In this document: positions 59,142-64,000 of the stretch, piece by piece
Position numbering within the stretch: the stretch's first letter is position 1
How the letters are laid out: every line of letters begins with the position of its first letter
From: Cyrtodaria siliqua
Taxonomy: Eukaryota > Mollusca > Bivalvia > Adapedonta > Hiatellidae
Reading direction: 5' to 3'
Length of the DNA stretch: 64,000 nucleotides
Assembly: GCA_037043455.1 (NCBI GenBank)
Contig: JAWPHD010001348.1
Span: 62,001 to 126,000 of the forward strand
Program-made: the position numbers and the translations under genes
Notes under the pieces: model-generated
Seen by the model: only the letters and a program-made list of their open reading frames with translations
Told to the model about the DNA's origin: nothing
Databases searched by the model: none

Positions 59142-59765
59142 TAAACATTGTCACGTGGGGATGCGCGCTCATCAGTTTGGTTATAATAATAATTTGTGGG
59201 AACTAGACGGGTTTTTCATATTCGACTTGTATTTATAAACAGCAAACAAGCAAGCGTAAAATAGCTGCCGAGAGACATCAAGTCACGGGTGTTAAAACAA
59301 TAAATGTTGTCACGAAGACATATGAAACACGCCACAACCGTTTTTTCTTACATTCTTCCCGATTTTTACCAAGCATTTTACCTTCCTACCAAGCATTTTG
59401 AATCAATGTTGGCGACCTCACTTCTTTCTGTTCAAATACCTTGACATGCCTTAGATATTGATTACAATTCACCCTTGTAACACAACGTGCTAGAAGTACA
59501 CATCAGCACAGAGATGTCAGAAATACAAAGGATCACATGTAAGGGATACGTGTGCATTAGCGTGTGCATTACAACACAAACTGTTCACTGTTACCATGTG
59601 TAATTATAAGATAACTCAGTTTGCCTTTCGTTCTACCTCTTGTGAAATGTTTTATGTGGGATCCCTAATGTTGAAGTGGGCACCCACATGTATAAAGTAG
59701 GGATTCCAGTCGGATCCCAGACAAAAAATGTTAGTGTCGAACCCTGGAGGCCTGCATATACTGCT

Positions 59766-60022
59766 GGACTCACACCACTATTATCTCCCTTGAATACTCG
59801 TGCCCTACAGATGAAGGAGGTAGATAAAAAAAACAAGTTCGCTTTTCTACATTTTACACGATACATTGATTTATCTTTACCAGGTTCTAAATCTACAGCA
59901 TTTTAGGAAGAGATCAACAGCATTTTAGGAAGAGATCACAGAAAAATGCATGTTGATATAAGATTTCTAGCTAATTCTGCCTCATTTTACACATCATGGG
60001 TCTAATCACCACGGGGTTGTAT
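59766..60022 (+). repeat. Direct repeat, copy 1 (of 59766 / 63760)
   Basis: From GGACTCACACCACTATTATC to ACCACGGGGTTGTATTTTTG. It matches 63760-64000 with about six substitutions. An internal 22-bp tandem duplication (ACAGCATTTTAGGAAGAGAT CA) is present here and absent from copy 2. Confidence 0.88.
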
Positions 60023-60234
60023 TTTTGTCTAAATTTTGATAGGTGTCACTGACGCAAACATGAAATTAAAAAAAGTTCAATCTGGTAAATATTTGTTAAA
60101 TGTGTTTTAAATTGCAGATATTGGATCAATGAAGAATTTAAGCATAAATACATGTTGCAAAATCTTTTTTATCTCTATGCCATGAACAAAAATGGGACCC
60201 TATGGAAAATTAATTGTGGTGTGAGACGTTAAGA

Positions 60235-60535
60235 AAGAGCTGCAGAATGGGTATCTATATTCGTTATTCTTAATGCATTGCGCTTTAGACCTGCAGAATG
60301 GCATTTTCACACGTCATCTCTAAGGTATTGCGCTTTAGAGCTGCAGAACGGGTATCTTTCATCCTTTAATGCTAAGGCATTGCACTTTAGAGCTGCAGAA
60401 CAGGTATCTTTCATCATTCATCTCTAATGCCTTGCAGTTTAGAGTTTCAGAATGGGAATTTCCATCATTCATCTCTAAGCCCTTGCGCTTTAGAGCTGCA
60501 GAACTGGTATCTTACATCCTTCACCTCTAAGCATT
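60235..60535 (+). repeat. ~51-bp minisatellite, 6 degenerate copies
   Basis: The core TTGCGCTTTAGAGCTGCAGA A.GGGTATCTTTCATC recurs with 50-52 bp spacing (TGCAGAA at 60241, 60292, 60342, 60394, then diverged at ~60446 and ~60497). Confidence 0.8.
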
Positions 60536-61494
60536 GTTTGTGTATCTGTGAACGTTTCAGACATGTTAGGACACAGTTAACACGGGTTATTCAGAAATCC
60601 CGTCTGTGTGTATAGTTACTTCAAGTTATCTTCATATTGCAGGAATTAGCTGAAATTTTACATGATACCATGTTTAACTAAAAATTAACTATATTTTCAA
60701 AACCAATACAGGTATAAGCATAATTTTAGCTTTATTTTACAGCTATTGGCTTGTAAAACAAACACACATATCAAAGAAGACAGACTACTTTGAAAAAAAT
60801 GTCAAAATTAAAGCGAGAGACTGATACTTTTCCTGGAAAATCAAAATTTTGACAGGTAACCCTTAGTTTGAGTTGATTATTTTAAGCATTTTTCTCAATA
60901 ATCATTTTAAAGATGATTTTTATGCTATATTCAGATGTAGAGATGCCTTTTCATGTATATTTGAAAGTTTCAGATATAGCTGAGCACAAATGACCAGAAA
61001 AATGCAAAATCCTTATCACTACTGTAGATTTTCAAAATAGTAAAGGTACTCGGCCTGAATTTCGACCAATACCTTAGGTCACTAAAACTTGAATAATTTG
61101 AAAACCATTAAACATGGAATCAAAATTTTGCACTTTTCAGCATGTAACTGATTTGTATACAGTCATCGAAATTAGGATTTCAAACCTATATTTTTGGATT
61201 TTGAATAAGCCCAGATAAAAACGAACAAGCCCGGTAAAAGTATGTCAAAAATTGAAAAAACACTAGTATACTCACGATGGGCCTAATATAATAGTAACAT
61301 TTATTCAAATTTGATCATGGTAATGTTTATTTCAATCTCTACAATATCGTAAACAGTGCAATTCAAAACAAAACTCGAGGATATTATGACTGTCAGGAGA
61401 CAAAATATATTTTACTGTATACTCGTCCTGTAGGACAAGTGGCATTGACATGTTACTCATTCTTCTTGTCTTGCTCTCATTGTAAAAGTTCATA

Positions 61495-61735
61495 AGTCAA
61501 AGTAGTCAGAAACCATAATTTAACACTATTATAAGTCAAAGTAGTCAGAAACCATAATTTAACACTATTATTTAGTCAAAGTAGTCAGAAACCATAATTT
61601 AACACTATTATAAGTCAAAGTAGTCAGAAACCATAATTTAACACTATAATTTAAGTCAAAGTAGTCAGAAACCATAATTTAACACTATTATAAGTCAAAG
61701 TAGTCAGAAACTATAATTTAACACTATTATATGTA
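61495..61735 (+). repeat. 39-41 bp minisatellite, 6 copies
   Basis: The unit is AAGTCAAAGTAGTCAGAAAC CATAATTTAACACTATTAT, nearly identical in all copies, with 1-2 bp length variation. It is inside the left part of the outer hAT-like element. Confidence 0.92.
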
Positions 61736-61948
61736 AATAAAACAAAGGGAAACATCATAATATGTTGTTTTTTCTTTATATAAATCAATTATAAAACTTT
61801 GACCAGTATTATAGATGACTATATTCATATTCATAGTCTATAGTTCACTAGTCTGCTCATGGCCATTACAGTTACTCTGGCATGGTATATATTTTGCCCT
61901 TTTCCTGTGAATAATTCCCCTTAATTTTTTTTTTATATATTTATTACA

Positions 61949-63186
61949 CAGGGGTGTAAAATTCCGCTCGCCCGCTCGCCATGGCGAGTGGCATTAATGA
62001 TCGGGCGAGTAGAAATTGTCAAATGGTAGTCCGACCGGGCGAGTGAATTTTTCTGCCTGTTCAATTGAAAATATTTTGATTTCTCGGCAAATATCTCTCA
62101 AAAATTGCCTAAAGAGTTTGTTTTTATGCATCCGAGATGCTTTCACGATCTGCAACACTGAAACGCATGATGTAAGTAGCAGGAGCTCGTTGAGCTAGAC
62201 TGGGACTTTGCTCGCTTAAATTTATAGTAGTTTCGCCCAATAGTCGGTTCGTAATGGTATTTTATTTGCAAGTTAATGATATTTTAGATCGAATTTTGAG
62301 GATGAATATAGCGATTAAACCATGGAAAAAATATCAGCTTTGATTAAAAAATAAATTCAGATATATTGGCAAGTCGAAGAATAATTTAACACTCGTTGAA
62401 TCTGGTTGAATATTAGCTGATTTTTGTAAACCAGTCTACGAGCCGAGGGTAAATGTTATTGACGACACCGGTTACTTTCATGCGGACTGTCAAAATGTCA
62501 AAGCAAACAAGTATAAAATCTTTCTTAGCAAGTAAAAGTCAAGGGGGCGGAGATGAAAGGGTACAAGGCATGTTAGGGGACACATGCTGACAGGGCCTAG
62601 AGGGCCTAGAGGGCCAAGAGCTAGAGTGGAGTCATCTTCAGACAGTGAATAGTCATTTAGCTGACTTCTTAACTAATAAGCACTGACTTTTCAAATGGAC
62701 TGAAATAGGAAAAGCTTACTGTTAATTTTAGGTGACCATTTCAAACAGTGCAGACCCAGATCAGAGAGCTACTCCAGGACACCTGATCTGGGTCTATACT
62801 CTTTGAAAATAGCACATATGTGTGTGCCTCACACAGTCACTGTAAAGCATAAGTTTTGTGCCCTAAATGGCAGGTCTGTAAACGTACTAACTTTTAAATC
62901 TGTATGACTAGTCACTCAGCACTACAAGACTGAGCCTGTAGCTAGGATCAACATTAAAAATTACAAAAAACATGCTTTTTCAACTCTTTATTAATATTAA
63001 AGAATTTGACATATAAATTATACAAGTGGTTTATTGTGTATAAAGACATAATATTATTTCCTATCAACAACAGTTAAAAATCACCCTAAAATATAAGGGC
63101 GAGTGAAACTTTGATAAGGGCGAGTGCATTTTACAGGTCACTAGTCCTACAGGGCGAGTGGCATTCAAAAGAATTTTACACCCCTG
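61949..63186. mobile_element. Inner hAT-like element, 5-bp target duplication
   Basis: A perfect 16-bp terminal inverted repeat CAGGGGTGTAAAATTC, with flanks TTACA exactly on both sides (61944-61948 and 63187-63191). GGGCGAGT occurs at least five times in the two subterminal zones (for example AGGGCGAGTGGCATT and, mirrored, TGGCGAGTGGCATT). A short frame from 62495 reads MSKQTSIKSFLASKSQGG, like the N-terminus of some hAT/ZNF-type transposases, but stops soon after. It is nested in 61160-63704. Confidence 0.85.
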
Positions 63187-63759
63187 TTACAAAATGTTAA
63201 ACTCCAATACAGGAAAACAGCATACTTTTTGCAATTCCCCTTCCTAAAGTTCCTGGACTTTTAGGTGACTAGTACCCTTAAAGATTTCCCGTGAAAGGGT
63301 TATTTGTATAACATTCAAATACCGTAGCGTTCGGCGCTCCGTGAAATTAGAACGGGGGCCGCATTTTAGAATGTCCCAAAACGGAAATGCGTCAATTTCC
63401 CAATATCCGGTTGACTTAAATTGCATTTTATCGCTGAATAAACAGAGTTGCGACTATTTACTGCATTCAATCGCTTAATAAACTATGTAAGAACTATTTT
63501 CTTTGTTGTTTTTCTTCTATTAAATGTTACTCGTCCTCTCGGACGACCGATTCATGGATTTCACTCGTCCGGATTCGAATTTCACTCGTCAATACGAGCT
63601 GCAAATCAAGAAGCCCGTCGGGCTCGTGTTCTTGAATATTGGACAAGCCCGGCAGGCATTTTACCAGTCTCGGGCTTGCGGGCTTGTGCATATTTCGACC
63701 ACTGTGTATACATTTTCAATTATTATTAAGGTGATCATTAGAAAAAAAAATCACCTTAA

Positions 63760-64000
63760 GGACTCACACCACTATTATCTCTCTTGAATACTCGTGCCCT
63801 ACAGATGAAGGAGGTAGATAAAAAAAACAAGTTCACTTTTCTACATTTTACACGATACATCGATTTATCTTTACCAGGTTCTAATTCTACAGCATTTTAG
63901 GAAGAGATCACAGAAAAATGCATGTTGATATAAGATTTCTAGCCAATTCTGCCTCATTTTACACATCATGGGTCTAATCACCACGGGGTTGTATTTTGTC
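63760..64000 (+). repeat. Direct repeat, copy 2, running off the window
   Basis: Starts at GGACTCACACCACTATTATC right after a small hairpin (AAGGTGAT / ATCACCTT, 63729-63758) and continues to the window end. It begins 3994 bp after copy 1. Its true length cannot be seen. Confidence 0.85.

Larger units (their letters stand above)
61160..63704. mobile_element. Outer hAT-like element with 6-bp target duplication
   Basis: The ends are CAGTCATCGAAATTAGG and, on the minus strand, CAGTGGTCGAAATATGC. The flanks are TGTATA exactly on both sides (61154-61159 and 63705-63710). The subterminal zones repeat AAGCCC, GGACAAG and CTCGTC words (ACTCGTCCTCTCGGACGA, GGACAAGCCCGG). It contains a 39-bp minisatellite and another complete hAT-like element (61949-63186). 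Confidence 0.75.

Noticed and set aside
61160..63710. A single large transposon with a full transposase
   Set aside because: The only transposase-like piece is an 18-residue N-terminal look-alike at 62495 that soon stops; the region is two nested non-autonomous elements.

Overview
The window is animal nuclear DNA: AT-rich, with short phase-consistent exons of about 30-700 bp scattered through kilobase introns, canonical GT-AG junctions, tRNA-derived SINEs, LINE and hAT debris, MITEs and many minisatellites. The repeat vocabulary (tandem-array elements with a hairpin and CCGTC-rich head, and SINEs carrying a GGATGGCGGGAGG core) looks molluscan, most likely bivalve. That assignment is inference from repeat style, not a species identification.

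Two real protein genes are present, convergent (tail to tail). (1) Plus strand, 1363-35590: the C-terminal ~1052 residues of nucleoporin Nup160 in 25 exons whose phases all join. The N-terminal beta-propeller exons lie before the window. Its introns hold a 34-bp, a 24-bp and a 31-bp minisatellite, a 1.9-kb compound minisatellite, several SINEs, a LINE tail, several hAT-like elements and a MITE inserted in a MITE. A phase-compatible second terminal exon that copies part of the last exon lies at 37382-37489. (2) Minus strand, 53903-40655: a 513-residue basic helix-loop-helix transcription factor in 7 coding exons, with the HLH split by an intron and a 30-bp final coding exon.

The rest is mobile DNA. 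27.0-31.5 kb, 33.1-34.8 kb, 44.3-46.2 kb, 48.1-49.6 kb and 50.9-51.5 kb hold non-autonomous elements built of internal tandem arrays, several with matched inverted termini and a hairpin tail. 54-64 kb has no recognisable host gene. It holds two further tandem-array families (55.5-57.4 kb), four hAT-like elements with exact 5-6 bp target duplications, one inside another (57.7-63.7 kb), and a ~245-bp direct repeat about 4 kb apart that reaches the window end.

Main points for follow-up: a set of seven hAT-like insertions with 5-6 bp target duplications, most carrying a repeated GGGCAAGT/GGGCGAGT motif; the duplicated alternative last exon of Nup160; tandem elements that disperse nuclear-receptor DR2/DR1/DR0 sites; two abutting near-perfect hairpins beside the last Nup160 exon; and a nested MITE whose empty site is preserved elsewhere in the window.
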